Source: Candidatus Skiveiella danica (GTDB lineage: Bacteria; Pseudomonadota; Gammaproteobacteria; Burkholderiales; Burkholderiaceae_C). Taken from it: a stretch of DNA of 64,000 nt. The translations under genes were made by a program, and so were the position numbers. Where the stretch lies: the NCBI GenBank assembly GCA_016721925.1, contig JADKHE010000011.1, positions 186,001 through 250,000 on the forward strand, read 5' to 3'. The notes beneath the pieces were generated by a model that saw nothing but the letters and a program-made list of their open reading frames with translations, did not search any database and was not told the DNA's origin. The first letter of the stretch is position 1, and every line of letters begins with the position of its first letter. Positions 1-8,490 of this stretch are shown piece after piece.

Positions 1-40
1 GAATGCGCCCTGGCGGGCGCCCTTTCCGGCCGCCCATGCG

Positions 41-1300
41 TCAGCCGGCGGATCGTGAACCGCCCAGAAGATGCTGGGCCAGACGCTTTCGCTCCAGCGG
101 CAAGGTCATCCAGGTGTCGCATCCGGCCCACCGTGCCAGCAGGCGGCGCAAGGGACCCTCGTCACGCGCCATGACCACGATGTTCAAGGTCTGCCCCAGC
201 GCGCGCGCGCGTCGGCGCAGGGCGCGGCAGACTGCGCGCGTCTGGCGGCCAAGCGAGCGGTCATCGAGAAAGGCATATCCGTAGGCCTGGCCCGCCAGTC
301 GCGCCAGCGCCGCTTCAATGTCGTGGGCATGATCCACCTGACACCCCAGGCCCCGCAGTTCGCGGATCAGCGAGCTCCCCGCGAGGCGGACTTCGCCCAC
401 CAGCAGGATGGCCGGCGAGCGTGCCAATGCGGCCAGGCCCGGCGGTGAGGTGGGATGGTCCGAGGGGTCGGCGAAGCTGCTGCTGAAGGCTCCGGCATCC
501 ACCGGCGTCACCCGCTGGCGGCGCTCCTCGTCGCGCTGGCGCGCCAGTTCGCGCCAGTTGGCGGGAACCCCTTGGTGCGCGACAGGATCGCCATCGCGTG
601 TGGATTCAAACCCGGCGATGGCCGGCAGTCCGGCATCGGGGGCTTCGTGGCGCGGAGCCAGCGGTGCCGCCTCGGCCCGTGCGCCGGCCACAGGCGCAGG
701 TGGAGCCGGCGGCAGGGCGGCGACAGACGAAACCAATGCGCCGTCCTTGGCATCCCGCCACAGCAAGACACTGCGGGCATCGATCGATTCGTGAACAACC
801 GGCCGAGCGGACCCGGCCCGGCGGGGTTCCGGCGCGCCCGGTGCCGGACGTTCGAACGGACGGGTCTCCTGGAACGATCGGGTCTCATCAAATCCATCGG
901 CCGCGCCGCGCAGGCGCTGCATCTCCAGCGGGGCAAAAGGAACCGTGGCCTGGAAGGCCGGCGCCAGGGGCGGCGCCTCGAGGTCCGCCGGCGCGCCGGA
1001 CAGCAGCCGCGCCGCTTCGCCCAGCAGGGCATGGCGTTCGATAGGGCGAGGGATTGCCGGCCAACCGGTGTGGGCGTCGTCTTGCCCGATCAGCAGCACC
1101 GGCGCGGCCAGACCACGCGCCCGGAAGTGGTGAACCGCCCGCGTATCTTCGGCATCGAGGATGATCAGGTTCGCGCGCGCGGGATCGTGAACCATTTCGT
1201 GGCGTGCGCCGTCCGGGCCCGGCAACAAAAAGGCCGCCTCGACCAGCGAGCGCTCGCCAGGCGCAAGGCCCACCAGGGCCACTCGAAAAGCAGAAGGCAT
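41..1300 (-). CDS. Hypothetical protein with receiver-like domains at both ends; tandem paralogue 1
   Basis: A 419-residue protein of unknown function. The first ~100 residues (from MPSAFRVALVGL) and the last ~120 residues (AILLVGEVRLAGSSLI onward) each look like a CheY-type alpha/beta fold, with hydrophobic strands ending LVG and ILDA. The acidic pocket and phospho-acceptor aspartate of a working receiver are not evident. The middle is proline- and alanine-rich, probably disordered, and holds the motifs ETRSF and ETRPF. The next gene upstream, transcribed the same way, is a clear paralogue with the same three-part plan, so the pair arose by tandem duplication. I chose the ATG at 1300 because homology with the paralogue begins there; the frame stays open further upstream from a TTG. 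Neither start has a convincing ribosome-binding site. A regulatory or scaffold role is only a guess. Confidence 0.7.
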   Translation of the reverse strand: MPSAFRVALVGLAPGERSLVEAAFLLPGPDGARHEMVHDPARANLIILDAEDTRAVHHFRARGLAAPVLLIGQDDAHTGWPAIPRPIERHALLGEAARLLSGAPADLEAPPLAPAFQATVPFAPLEMQRLRGAADGFDETRSFQETRPFERPAPGAPEPRRAGSARPVVHESIDARSVLLWRDAKDGALVSSVAALPPAPPAPVAGARAEAAPLAPRHEAPDAGLPAIAGFESTRDGDPVAHQGVPANWRELARQRDEERRQRVTPVDAGAFSSSFADPSDHPTSPPGLAALARSPAILLVGEVRLAGSSLIRELRGLGCQVDHAHDIEAALARLAGQAYGYAFLDDRSLGRQTRAVCRALRRRARALGQTLNIVVMARDEGPLRRLLARWAGCDTWMTLPLERKRLAQHLLGGSRSAG

Positions 1301-1482
1301 CGTCAAAGAGGCGGAAAGCAAACCGATGTCAGGCCGGAGTCGCGCACAAAGCTGCAACGCAGGGAAAGCCTTGGACTATTGCCCGATACCACCGGATCGC
1401 CAAGTAGGGCCGCGACGGAAAAGGCGCCATACCGCGCACTATTGGGGGATTCCGTTGCAACCATGCTTCACCGAGAGGGTCT

Positions 1483-2622
1483 TCAAGCGCCACGGGCTGC
1501 GGCCGAACCGTTGTCACGCAGGTACTGCAGCAACCTGGGCTGGTCCAGGGGAATCGGCAGCCAGGCATTGCATCCGGCAAACCAGGCACGCATGCGCGAC
1601 AGGAATCCACGGTGGTTGGCAACGATCAGGAGCCGCAGATCGGGCGGCGAGCGGCCCCGGTTGCGCTGGATATCCCGGCACAGGCTGATGGCCTTCGCCC
1701 CCAGAGAGACCTCGATCAGCACGGCAAACTGGTATGCGTGCTGCATCAACTGGCGCGACACCGCTTCGGGATCCCCGGCGAAATCAACGTCGTAGCCCGC
1801 ACCCTCCAGAACCCGGATCAGCCCTGCCGCAGCAGAGCCGGCCAATCCCACGATCAGGACGCGATCCGCGGCCGCCAAGGGAGCCGGCAGGGTGTCGCCC
1901 TCCGAATCGGGCGAATCCGGCCCCTCCGATGGCCGTCCAAACGCGGCATCCTGCGTGCCTTTCCTCGGCATCGGTTCGACGGGCCGGGCTGACTGCGCAG
2001 TCTCCCACTCGGCCACCTCGTTTTCCCAGTCGGATGGTGTGACGGACGGCACGCTGGGGCTGAATTGCCGCGTGGGCTCGAAGTCTTCCGGCTCCCGTCG
2101 CGGCAACGGCTTGGCCACGACAACGGGTCTTTCCTGCGGCGATTGCGGCGCGAACTGGCGGGTCTCGGCAAACCCCTCTTCCGCATCCACCGGCTCCAAG
2201 GCAAAGGGCTGGGTGTCGGAAAACACGGGCCTGTCCTTGCCGAACCGCCGAAACCAGCCCCCCTCGCGGGCCCCGGGCTTCGTCCCCTCACCACCCGTTT
2301 CATTCGTGTGCGCCAAGGCGAGCTGGCGCCGGGCGGCGGTGATCAAGGCCTGCAGGCTCAGGGGCCGTGGCACCAGCGGCCAGCCGGTCCCCTGGTCGGA
2401 ATGGCCCAGCAGGACCACACCGGCAGCGGGCATCTGCGCCTTCAAGGCACTCACGACCGCGGCATCGTCGGCATTCGCGATGACAAGCGCCGCCCGCGCG
2501 GGATCCGACGCCATGAAGGCGCCCGGGATCGGGCTTCCGCTCGGCGGAAACAGGGCGCCTGCGATGAGGACGCGCTCGGTCGGGGGCAAGCCGGCCAGGG
2601 CGATGGCACAAGTACGGGACAT
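1483..2622 (-). CDS. Hypothetical protein with receiver-like domains at both ends; tandem paralogue 2
   Basis: A 379-residue paralogue of the protein encoded just downstream. Residues ~1-100 (MSRTCAIALAGLPPTERVL) and ~255-375 (RVLIVGLAGSAAAGLIRVL) match the two end domains of its neighbour. Shared landmarks include GTGWP followed by PRP near the end of domain 1, and W-x-A-G-C near the end of domain 2. The linker again carries repeated short motifs: DTQPF, ETRQF and PTRQF, each followed by residues such as A-P or S-P. The domain 2 position that would hold a phospho-aspartate is not conserved between the copies, so both domains are probably pseudo-receivers. The gap to the neighbour is about 180 bases and the genes are probably co-transcribed. 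I do not recognise a named family. Confidence 0.72.
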   Translation of the reverse strand: MSRTCAIALAGLPPTERVLIAGALFPPSGSPIPGAFMASDPARAALVIANADDAAVVSALKAQMPAAGVVLLGHSDQGTGWPLVPRPLSLQALITAARRQLALAHTNETGGEGTKPGAREGGWFRRFGKDRPVFSDTQPFALEPVDAEEGFAETRQFAPQSPQERPVVVAKPLPRREPEDFEPTRQFSPSVPSVTPSDWENEVAEWETAQSARPVEPMPRKGTQDAAFGRPSEGPDSPDSEGDTLPAPLAAADRVLIVGLAGSAAAGLIRVLEGAGYDVDFAGDPEAVSRQLMQHAYQFAVLIEVSLGAKAISLCRDIQRNRGRSPPDLRLLIVANHRGFLSRMRAWFAGCNAWLPIPLDQPRLLQYLRDNGSAAARGA

Positions 2623-2802
2623 GCTGTGTGGTGGCGGACGGTTGGGCGGGCCTTGGGGCCGGATGGGAATGCAAAATTATTCACCCGAATGGCCCCATCC
2701 GGTCAGATGGCATCGGCCGGGGGCCATACTTACCCGCTTCAGCGTCGCATCTGTTGCAAAGGCGCCGCACCACCCCCGACTGAACCGCCGAAAGGCCTGC
2801 CG

Positions 2803-3288
2803 ATGACGTCCATCTACGAATTCTCCGCCCAGCCGATGAGCGGCAAACCCGTTCCCCTGAAGAAATACAAGGGCAAGGCACTGCTGATCGTGAACACCGC
2901 CAGCGCCTGCGGCTTCACGCCACAGTTCGCCGGTCTGGAAACCCTGCATGAGGCCTGGGGCCCCAAAGGTCTCGTCGTGCTCGGTTTTCCCTGCAACCAA
3001 TTCGGCGCGCAGGATTCGGGCAGCAATGAAGAGATCGCCAGCTTCTGCCAACTCAACTACGGTGTGAGTTTCCCGATGATGGCCAAAATCGACGTCAATG
3101 GCCCACAAGCCGACCCGCTGTACCAGTGGCTGGCCGCCGAAGCGCCCGGCATCCTGGGCAGCAAGGCCATCAAGTGGAATTTCACCAAGTTTCTGGTTGG
3201 CAAGGACGGGCAGGTGATCCGGCGCTACGCGCCCACCGATACCCCGGAAAGTCTGACGAAGGACATCGAGCAGGCGCTGGCCGCCTGA
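2803..3288 (+). CDS. Glutathione peroxidase family thiol peroxidase
   Basis: A 161-residue protein that reduces hydroperoxides with thiols (glutathione or thioredoxin) in the cytoplasm. The peroxidatic cysteine lies in NTASACGFTPQF, where animal homologues have selenocysteine. The other tetrad residues are visible as Gln in GFPCNQFG and Trp-Asn in KWNFTKFLV. The length is normal for bacterial members. The ATG at 2803 follows a purine-rich stretch and begins the conserved sequence MTSIYEFSAQ. No signal peptide is present. The gene stands alone, divergent from the paralogue pair and convergent with the proQ-like gene, with a dispersed repeat in the convergent gap. Family assignment is firm; the physiological reductant cannot be read from sequence. 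Confidence 0.93.
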   Translation: MTSIYEFSAQPMSGKPVPLKKYKGKALLIVNTASACGFTPQFAGLETLHEAWGPKGLVVLGFPCNQFGAQDSGSNEEIASFCQLNYGVSFPMMAKIDVNGPQADPLYQWLAAEAPGILGSKAIKWNFTKFLVGKDGQVIRRYAPTDTPESLTKDIEQALAA

Positions 3289-3318
3289 AGGGCTGAGAAG
3301 CTCGCCCGACTCAGATTT

Positions 3319-3380
3319 CCGATTTTCTTGGCCTGTTCCCAGCGTCAAATCGTCGTTTCAAGCTATCTAATTGATAGTGA
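3319..3380 (-). repeat. Dispersed ATAGC-N16-RCGCTGGGA repeat, copy A
   Basis: Read on the minus strand this copy contains GATAGC, a 16-base spacer and ACGCTGGGAA, preceded by a small palindrome (ACTATCAATTAGATAGCT). It fills the convergent gap between the glutathione peroxidase gene and the proQ-like gene. It is one of ten copies in the window with the same spacing. This copy does not form an obvious strong hairpin. Confidence 0.7.
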
Positions 3381-3402
3381 CACGGCGGAAAGCGTCAGCC
3401 TG

Positions 3403-4293
3403 TCAGGACGTTGCGGGAGCCCGCCGCTGGCGGGCCCGCTCCAGCGTCTGGGACGCCGCGCGCGGATCCATGCCGTACATGTCGGCAAAAACCTCGATCG
3501 TCTGCCCCCCGTTCTCGAACGCGCGCAACAGCGCTTCGTCCTTGGCGCGCCGGGCCGCCGCTTCGGCCAAGGCCTCGTCCAGAAGGGCATTGGCCGCGTC
3601 GTCGCGACCGCGCACCCGCTCGTCATAGGCCTCCCGCGTCAGGCCGGACGCCTCGAACGCCTGAATCAGTCGTTGCAGCAGCTTGGGGCGCAGGTCTTCG
3701 CCGGCGCGGGACTGGCGGCGGCGGAACACCTCGAGCAATGCCTGATGGACGTGCTCGGGCGCCATGGCTTCGACGGCCTGTCCGGCCAGGTCGTGGCGCT
3801 GCAAGCCGGCTGCCACTGCCTGCAGATAGCGGGTGGAGCGGGTGTGGATGGCCAGCCCCGTCTTCAGCGCCTCGCGGTCCAGCACGCCGGGATGGGCTGC
3901 CAGCAACTCCTGGAAGATGCCCCGTTTCAAGGGCAGGAAGACCTCGCCGAACAGGCCCGGGTACAGCTCGGCCAGTTGCTCCAGAACTGGCGGTATGGCA
4001 CGCGCCGCTCGTGACGCCCCCATGGGTGCCGCTTTGGACGTTTGCGCGCCCTCCTGTCGAGGGCCACGCCCGTGGCGCCGCGATCTCGATTCAGGGCGAC
4101 TCTGGTTGCCATCGCCAAGAGCCACCGGGCTTGTTGACGCGGGTGCCGAGGTCGCGGCGACTTCGACGCCAGGTGGTTGCGCGAGGTCGGTCGCGGTCGA
4201 AACCGGGTTGGGCACCGCGGGGGAGGGTTCTTGTTTTTGTTCGGATTCGGTGGCGGTCATGGCGTCGGCGGTCTGGGGAAAGCCCGCCATCAT
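3403..4293 (-). CDS. proQ: ProQ/FinO domain RNA chaperone
   Basis: Up to 296 residues. ProQ/FinO proteins bind structured RNAs and 3' ends and help small RNAs act on their targets. The FinO fold spans residues ~100-200, beginning VLEQLAELYPGLFGE and including the basic stretch IHTRSTRYLQAV. The first ~95 residues are Pro/Ser/Ala-rich with an RRHGR basic patch, a low-complexity arm common in betaproteobacterial ProQ proteins. A second helical region (~200-296) follows the FinO core and is rich in Glu, Arg and Ala. The start is uncertain: ATG codons at 4293, 4290 and 4260 are all in frame, and the upstream one has a weak GAGAA site. The gene lies 33 bases beyond the glcF stop on the same strand. 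Confidence 0.85.
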   Translation of the reverse strand: MMAGFPQTADAMTATESEQKQEPSPAVPNPVSTATDLAQPPGVEVAATSAPASTSPVALGDGNQSRPESRSRRHGRGPRQEGAQTSKAAPMGASRAARAIPPVLEQLAELYPGLFGEVFLPLKRGIFQELLAAHPGVLDREALKTGLAIHTRSTRYLQAVAAGLQRHDLAGQAVEAMAPEHVHQALLEVFRRRQSRAGEDLRPKLLQRLIQAFEASGLTREAYDERVRGRDDAANALLDEALAEAAARRAKDEALLRAFENGGQTIEVFADMYGMDPRAASQTLERARQRRAPATS

Positions 4294-4326
4294 GCCAGCG
4301 TTCTCAGTCCCTCGGGCCAGGCCCGG

Positions 4327-5583
4327 TCAGCGCAGGTGCTCGTCCAGCACCTCGACCCAATGCCGAACGGGGGTCGGGGTGCCGCTTTGAAGATGCGTGA
4401 TGCAGCCGATGTTGGCGGAGACGATGACGTCCGGCTCCAGCTCGCCCAGGTGGCCGAGCTTGCGGTCACGCAACTGGTGGCTCAGGTCGGGGTTGAGCAC
4501 CGAGTAGGTGCCGGCCGAGCCGCAGCACAGGTGCGACTCGCTGCGCGCCACCTGGACCTTGAACCCGAACGCGGCCAGGTGCTGCTCCACCGCGCCGCGC
4601 AGCTGCTGGCCGTGCTGCAGGCTGCAGGGCGGATGAAACGCCAGATGCCTGCCCGCGCCCGCATCGCCGGCCGGCGGCCCCGGAACCCGCTCCGGCCGGC
4701 TCTGGCGCAATGCCGCCACGATGGCGGGCAGCAGCTCGCTCAGGTCCCTGGTCAGTTCGCCGATGCGTTGGGCCTTGGCGGCGTAGGCGGGTTCGTCCTT
4801 GAGGAAATGCCCGTACTCGCGCACCGTGACGCCGCATCCGGAGGCGTTCATGACGAGGGCTTCGACCTCGCCGGAGGCGATCATCGGCCACCAGGCGTCG
4901 ATGTTGGCGCGCATTTCCGCGCGCCCGCCATCCTGATCGTTGAGGTGAAACTTCACCGCGCCGCAGCAGCCCGCCTTGGGCGCGATCACGGTCTGGATGC
5001 CGGCAGCGTCCAGCACGCGGGCGGTGGCGGCGTTGATGTTGGGCATCATTGACGGCTGCACGCAGCCCGCCAGCATCAGCACCTTGCGCGCATGGCTGCG
5101 CGTCGGCCAGGCGCCGGCCTCCTGCTTAGCGGGCACCTTGGCCTGCAAGGCCGCTGGCACCAGGCCACGCACGGCCTGGCCCATCTTCATGGCCGGGGCA
5201 AACAGCGGCGAGGGCAGGCCCTCCTTCAATGCCCAGCGCAAGGCTTTTTCCGGAGTCGGGCGCGGCACCTTGGCGTCGACGATCTTGCGCCCGATGTCCA
5301 GCAGGTGGCCGTACTGCACGCCGCTGGGGCAGGTGCTTTCGCAGTTGCGGCAGGTCAGGCAGCGGTCCAGGTGCATCTGGGTCTTGCGCGTGGGCTTCTC
5401 GCCTTCGAGCACCTGCTTCATCAGGTAGATGCGCCCGCGCGGACCATCGAGCTCGTCGCCGAGCAGCTGGTACGTGGGGCAGGTGGCAGTGCAGAAGCCA
5501 CAGTGCACGCACTTGCGCAGGATGGCCTCGGCCTCCAGGCCTTCAGTTGTGCCAGCGAATTCGGGAGAAAGACGGGTTTGCAT
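4327..5583 (-). CDS. glcF: Glycolate oxidase iron-sulfur subunit GlcF
   Basis: A 418-residue electron-transfer subunit of glycolate dehydrogenase, which oxidises glycolate to glyoxylate with GlcD and GlcE. Two 4Fe-4S ferredoxin motifs lie near the N terminus (CVHCGFCTATCP and CLTCRNCESTCP). Two cysteine-rich CCG domains follow: one has AGCV and AGCCGAVKFH, the second HPPCSLQHGQ and HLCCGSAGTY. It is soluble and expected at the inner face of the membrane feeding quinones. It lies 10 bases downstream of glcE and is clearly co-transcribed with it. No glcD is present within the window, so the flavoprotein partner must be encoded elsewhere. Confidence 0.95.
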   Translation of the reverse strand: MQTRLSPEFAGTTEGLEAEAILRKCVHCGFCTATCPTYQLLGDELDGPRGRIYLMKQVLEGEKPTRKTQMHLDRCLTCRNCESTCPSGVQYGHLLDIGRKIVDAKVPRPTPEKALRWALKEGLPSPLFAPAMKMGQAVRGLVPAALQAKVPAKQEAGAWPTRSHARKVLMLAGCVQPSMMPNINAATARVLDAAGIQTVIAPKAGCCGAVKFHLNDQDGGRAEMRANIDAWWPMIASGEVEALVMNASGCGVTVREYGHFLKDEPAYAAKAQRIGELTRDLSELLPAIVAALRQSRPERVPGPPAGDAGAGRHLAFHPPCSLQHGQQLRGAVEQHLAAFGFKVQVARSESHLCCGSAGTYSVLNPDLSHQLRDRKLGHLGELEPDVIVSANIGCITHLQSGTPTPVRHWVEVLDEHLR

Positions 5584-5593
5584 CGTGGGCCTG

Positions 5594-6706
5594 TCAGAGC
5601 TCGGCGTACAGGCGGCCGCGGTTGAAGAGGCCGGAGGGGTCGAATTCAGCCTTGAGGCGCCGGTGAATGCGGTCCAGCGGGGCTTTCAAAGGCTCAAAGC
5701 GGTCGATTCCCAGCGCCGACGGGTCATCGCCAGCTATGAATAGCGTAGCGTGTCCACCGGCCCTGGAGGCCGCCTCGCGCAGCGCGCCGGCGTGTTCGGG
5801 GCCGGCCTGGACCCAGCGCTGGCCGCCGTGCCATTCCACCAGGGGCGCCCCCACGCCCGACGGCAAGGGCAGCACCGGCGCCGTCTGCGGCACGGACAGG
5901 CGCCACAGGCATTCGGACGCCTGGCGATCCGCGAACCAGGGCAGGCGCTGGTCGCGGCAGGCGTCCCAGTCGGCGGCGACCCGGGCGTTGTCCTGGCGCT
6001 CGCCGCCCAGCGTGCGGCAGGCCGCTTCCACCGCTGCCACCGCGCCGCGCAGGCGCAGGTACAGGGTGCCGATGCCGGCATCTTCGACCCAGCAGCTGGC
6101 ATTGAGCGGCAGGGGCTGGCCGCCCCAGTGGTTGATGCGGCGCAGCGCCTCGGCCTGGTCGCATTCGAACTTCAGGGTGGCTTCGGCGAGCGCCATCGGC
6201 AACACCTTGAGGCTGACGGCCGTGATCACGCCCAGCGTGCCCCAGGCACCGGCCATCAGCCGCGACACGTCGTAGCCGGCCACGTTCTTCATCACCTGGC
6301 CGCCGAAAGTCAGCGCCTCGCCGCGGCCATTCACCAGCTCCAAGCCCAGCACGTAGTCGCGCACGGCGCCGACGCTGACCCGCGCCGGGCCCGACAGGCC
6401 GGCCGCCACCATGCCGCCGACGGTCCCGCCCGCGCCAAATCGCGGCGGCTCAAACGGCAGGCACTGGCCCTGTTGCGCCAGCGCGACTTCAAGCGCTGCC
6501 AGCGGCGTGCCGGCACGCACCGTGACCACCAGCTCGCTGGGTTCGTAGGCGACGATGCCTTTCAACGCGGTGGTGTCCAGCACCTCGCCCTGCAGACTCT
6601 GCCCAAGGACATCTTTCGTGCCGCCGCCGCGGATGCGCAGCGGCGTGGCGCGGGCAGCCGCCAGGTGAACGGCATCGATCAGGGATTGGAGCGCGGCATC
6701 GGACAT
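5594..6706 (-). CDS. glcE: Glycolate oxidase FAD-binding subunit GlcE
   Basis: A 370-residue FAD-linked subunit of glycolate dehydrogenase. The PCMH-type FAD-binding fold is clear: RIRGGGTKD near residue 25, FGAGGTVGGMVAAG near 105, VKNVAGYDVSRLM-type sequence near 155 and GAWGTLGVIT after it. The C-terminal end FDPSGLFNRGRLY is typical of the family. I start at the ATG at 6706 (MSDAALQSLI); the frame stays open about 50 codons further but without family similarity. Near the C terminus, about residues 305-320, the coding sequence contains a copy of the window's dispersed repeat, read in frame as IAGDDPSALG. GlcF follows after 10 bases. Confidence 0.93.
   Translation of the reverse strand: MSDAALQSLIDAVHLAAARATPLRIRGGGTKDVLGQSLQGEVLDTTALKGIVAYEPSELVVTVRAGTPLAALEVALAQQGQCLPFEPPRFGAGGTVGGMVAAGLSGPARVSVGAVRDYVLGLELVNGRGEALTFGGQVMKNVAGYDVSRLMAGAWGTLGVITAVSLKVLPMALAEATLKFECDQAEALRRINHWGGQPLPLNASCWVEDAGIGTLYLRLRGAVAAVEAACRTLGGERQDNARVAADWDACRDQRLPWFADRQASECLWRLSVPQTAPVLPLPSGVGAPLVEWHGGQRWVQAGPEHAGALREAASRAGGHATLFIAGDDPSALGIDRFEPLKAPLDRIHRRLKAEFDPSGLFNRGRLYAEL
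5704..5750 (-). repeat. Dispersed repeat copy inside glcE, read in frame
   Basis: On the minus strand the sequence reads ATAGC, a 16-base spacer with TGACC at spacer positions 7-11, then GCGCTGGGAA, exactly the frame seen in the intergenic copies. The upstream part GCTACGCTATTCATAGCT also resembles the left half of the intergenic copies. It lies inside the glcE coding region and encodes IAGDDPSALG. The match to the repeat is seen directly; that it was inserted is inferred. Confidence 0.6.
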
Positions 6707-6810
6707 GGTCCGGCATGGTAAACCGGCGGGTGGCTGGGCAGCGCTGAATTTTTTGAACGGCGCGTGTGCGAATATTCGCATGGCCCGACGGCCAGGCCCC
6801 TGCACCGGGC

Positions 6811-6837
6811 AAAAAAAAAGGCCCACCGAAGTGGGCC
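6811..6837 (-). terminator. Rho-independent terminator after amtB
   Basis: On the minus strand a perfect 7-bp stem (GGCCCAC / GTGGGCC) with a TTCG tetraloop is followed by nine T residues. It lies about 70 bases beyond the amtB stop codon and before glcE. It is a textbook intrinsic terminator and should isolate glcEF from the nitrogen-regulated amt operon. Confidence 0.92.
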
Positions 6838-6905
6838 GAATATCCAAGGAAGACTCTCGCATTGAAAACCGGTCGCGGCGATGGTCACCGCGACCGGGGA
6901 ACCAC

Positions 6906-8459
6906 TCAGCGGCTGTAGGCCGTTTCGCCGTGGGACGTGATGTCCAGGCCTTCGCGCTCGTCTTCTTCCGAGACGCGCAGTCCGATGGTCAGGTCCACGA
7001 CCTTGTAGGCGATGAAGGACACCACGCCGGACCAGACGATCGTGGTCAGCACGGCCTTGGTCTGGACCCAGACCTGGGAGGCGATGGAGTAGTCGGCGGC
7101 GGCCACCATGCCGGCCGTGACCCAGTCGGCCACGTAGCCGGGACCACCAAGCGCCGGGCTGTTGAACACGCCCGTCAGCAAGGCACCGACGATGCCGCCG
7201 ACCCCGTGCACGCCGAACACGTCGAGCGAGTCATCCGCGCCCAGCATGTGCTTCAGGCCATTGACGCCCCATAGGCAGGCGAAGCCGGCGACGAAACCGA
7301 TCACCAGGGCGCCGCCGATGCCGACGTTGCCGGCCGCTGGCGTGATCGCCACCAGGCCCGCGACAGCACCGGACGCAGCACCCAGCATGGAGGCCTTGCC
7401 ACGCATCAACGCTTCACCGACGCACCAGGCCAGCACGGCAGCCGCCGTTGCGCCGAAGGTGTTGATGAAGGCGAGTGCGGCGAAACCGTTGGCTTCCAGG
7501 GCAGAGCCGGCGTTGAAGCCGAACCAGCCCACCCACAGCAGCGAAGCACCGACCATGGTCAGCGTCAGGCTGTGCGGGGCCATGGATTCCTTGCCGTAGC
7601 CGATGCGCTTGCCGACCATGAAGGCACCCACCAGGCCGGCGACCGCGGCGTTGATGTGCACCACGGTACCGCCGGCAAAGTCCAGCGCACCGGTCTGCCA
7701 GATCATGCCGGCCTTGGCGTTCATGGCATCGACCACTTCCTTGCCGGTGTAGGCGTCAGGACCCATCCAGAACCAGACCATGTGTGCGATCGGCGCATAG
7801 CTGAAGGTGAACCACAGGGCCATGAAGGCGAGCACCGCGGAGAACTTCATGCGTTCGGCGAAGGCACCGACGATCAGCGTGCAGGTGATGCCGGCGAATG
7901 TGGCCTGGAAGGCAGCAAACACGATCTCGGGAATGACCACGCCCTTGCTGAACGTCGCTGCGTTGGCAAAAGTGCCCGCCGCGTTGTCCCAGATGCCTTT
8001 CATGAACAGCCGGTCAAAGCCGCCGATGAACTGGTTGCCCTCGGTGAACGCCAGGCTGTAGCCGTAGATGAACCACAGCACCACGATCATCGAGAACGTG
8101 ACCATGACCTGCATCAGCACCGACAGCATGTTCTTGCTGCGCACCAGGCCGCCATAGAACAAGGCCAGACCGGGCACGGTCATCAGAATCACCAGCAGCG
8201 TGGAGACCATCATCCAGGCGGTGTCGCCTTTGTTGGGCACGGGTGCCGACGCGGCAGCGGCGGGCGCTGCTGCTGAAGCTGCCGCAGCAGGAGCCGCCGC
8301 GGCAGCAGCTGCCGGCGCGGCCGCAGGTGCTTCAGCGGGCTTGGCTTCGGCCGATGCCGCAACCGCGGCAGGAGCAGCGGCGGGCGCCTGGGCCATGACG
8401 GCATGGGCGCCCATCAGAAGGCCCAGTCCCAGCGCAAGGGAGGCTAATAGCTTTTTCAT
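6906..8459 (-). CDS. amtB: Ammonium transporter AmtB
   Basis: A 517-residue inner-membrane ammonium channel of the Amt/Mep/Rh family, normally a trimer with 11 membrane helices. Family landmarks include ALFYGGLVRSKN in the first channel helix, DFAGGTVVHINA with a pore histidine, and DVFGVHGVGGIVGALLTG with the second. A signal peptide (MKKLLASLALGLGLL..AVMAQ) is followed by about 50 residues of almost pure Ala-Pro before the channel begins near residue 77. This long low-complexity stretch is unusual in composition. The ribosome-binding site AGAGGA precedes the ATG. It is third in torF-glnK-amtB, under sigma-54/NtrC-type control, with a strong terminator after it. GlnK should plug it when ammonium is plentiful. 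Confidence 0.96.
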   Translation of the reverse strand: MKKLLASLALGLGLLMGAHAVMAQAPAAAPAAVAASAEAKPAEAPAAAPAAAAAAAPAAAASAAAPAAAASAPVPNKGDTAWMMVSTLLVILMTVPGLALFYGGLVRSKNMLSVLMQVMVTFSMIVVLWFIYGYSLAFTEGNQFIGGFDRLFMKGIWDNAAGTFANAATFSKGVVIPEIVFAAFQATFAGITCTLIVGAFAERMKFSAVLAFMALWFTFSYAPIAHMVWFWMGPDAYTGKEVVDAMNAKAGMIWQTGALDFAGGTVVHINAAVAGLVGAFMVGKRIGYGKESMAPHSLTLTMVGASLLWVGWFGFNAGSALEANGFAALAFINTFGATAAAVLAWCVGEALMRGKASMLGAASGAVAGLVAITPAAGNVGIGGALVIGFVAGFACLWGVNGLKHMLGADDSLDVFGVHGVGGIVGALLTGVFNSPALGGPGYVADWVTAGMVAAADYSIASQVWVQTKAVLTTIVWSGVVSFIAYKVVDLTIGLRVSEEDEREGLDITSHGETAYSR

Positions 8460-8490
8460 TTCGGTTTCCTCTTACAGGGTTGGCGGGCGC

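Noticed and set aside
8200..8400. GCN-rich repetitive DNA in amtB as a possible CRISPR or tandem repeat
   Set aside because: The units are not of constant length and simply encode an Ala-Pro linker.
8440..8460. TTAGC followed by GCGCTGGG at the start of amtB
   Set aside because: The spacing is only 7 bases and the sequence encodes a normal signal peptide, so it is a chance match.
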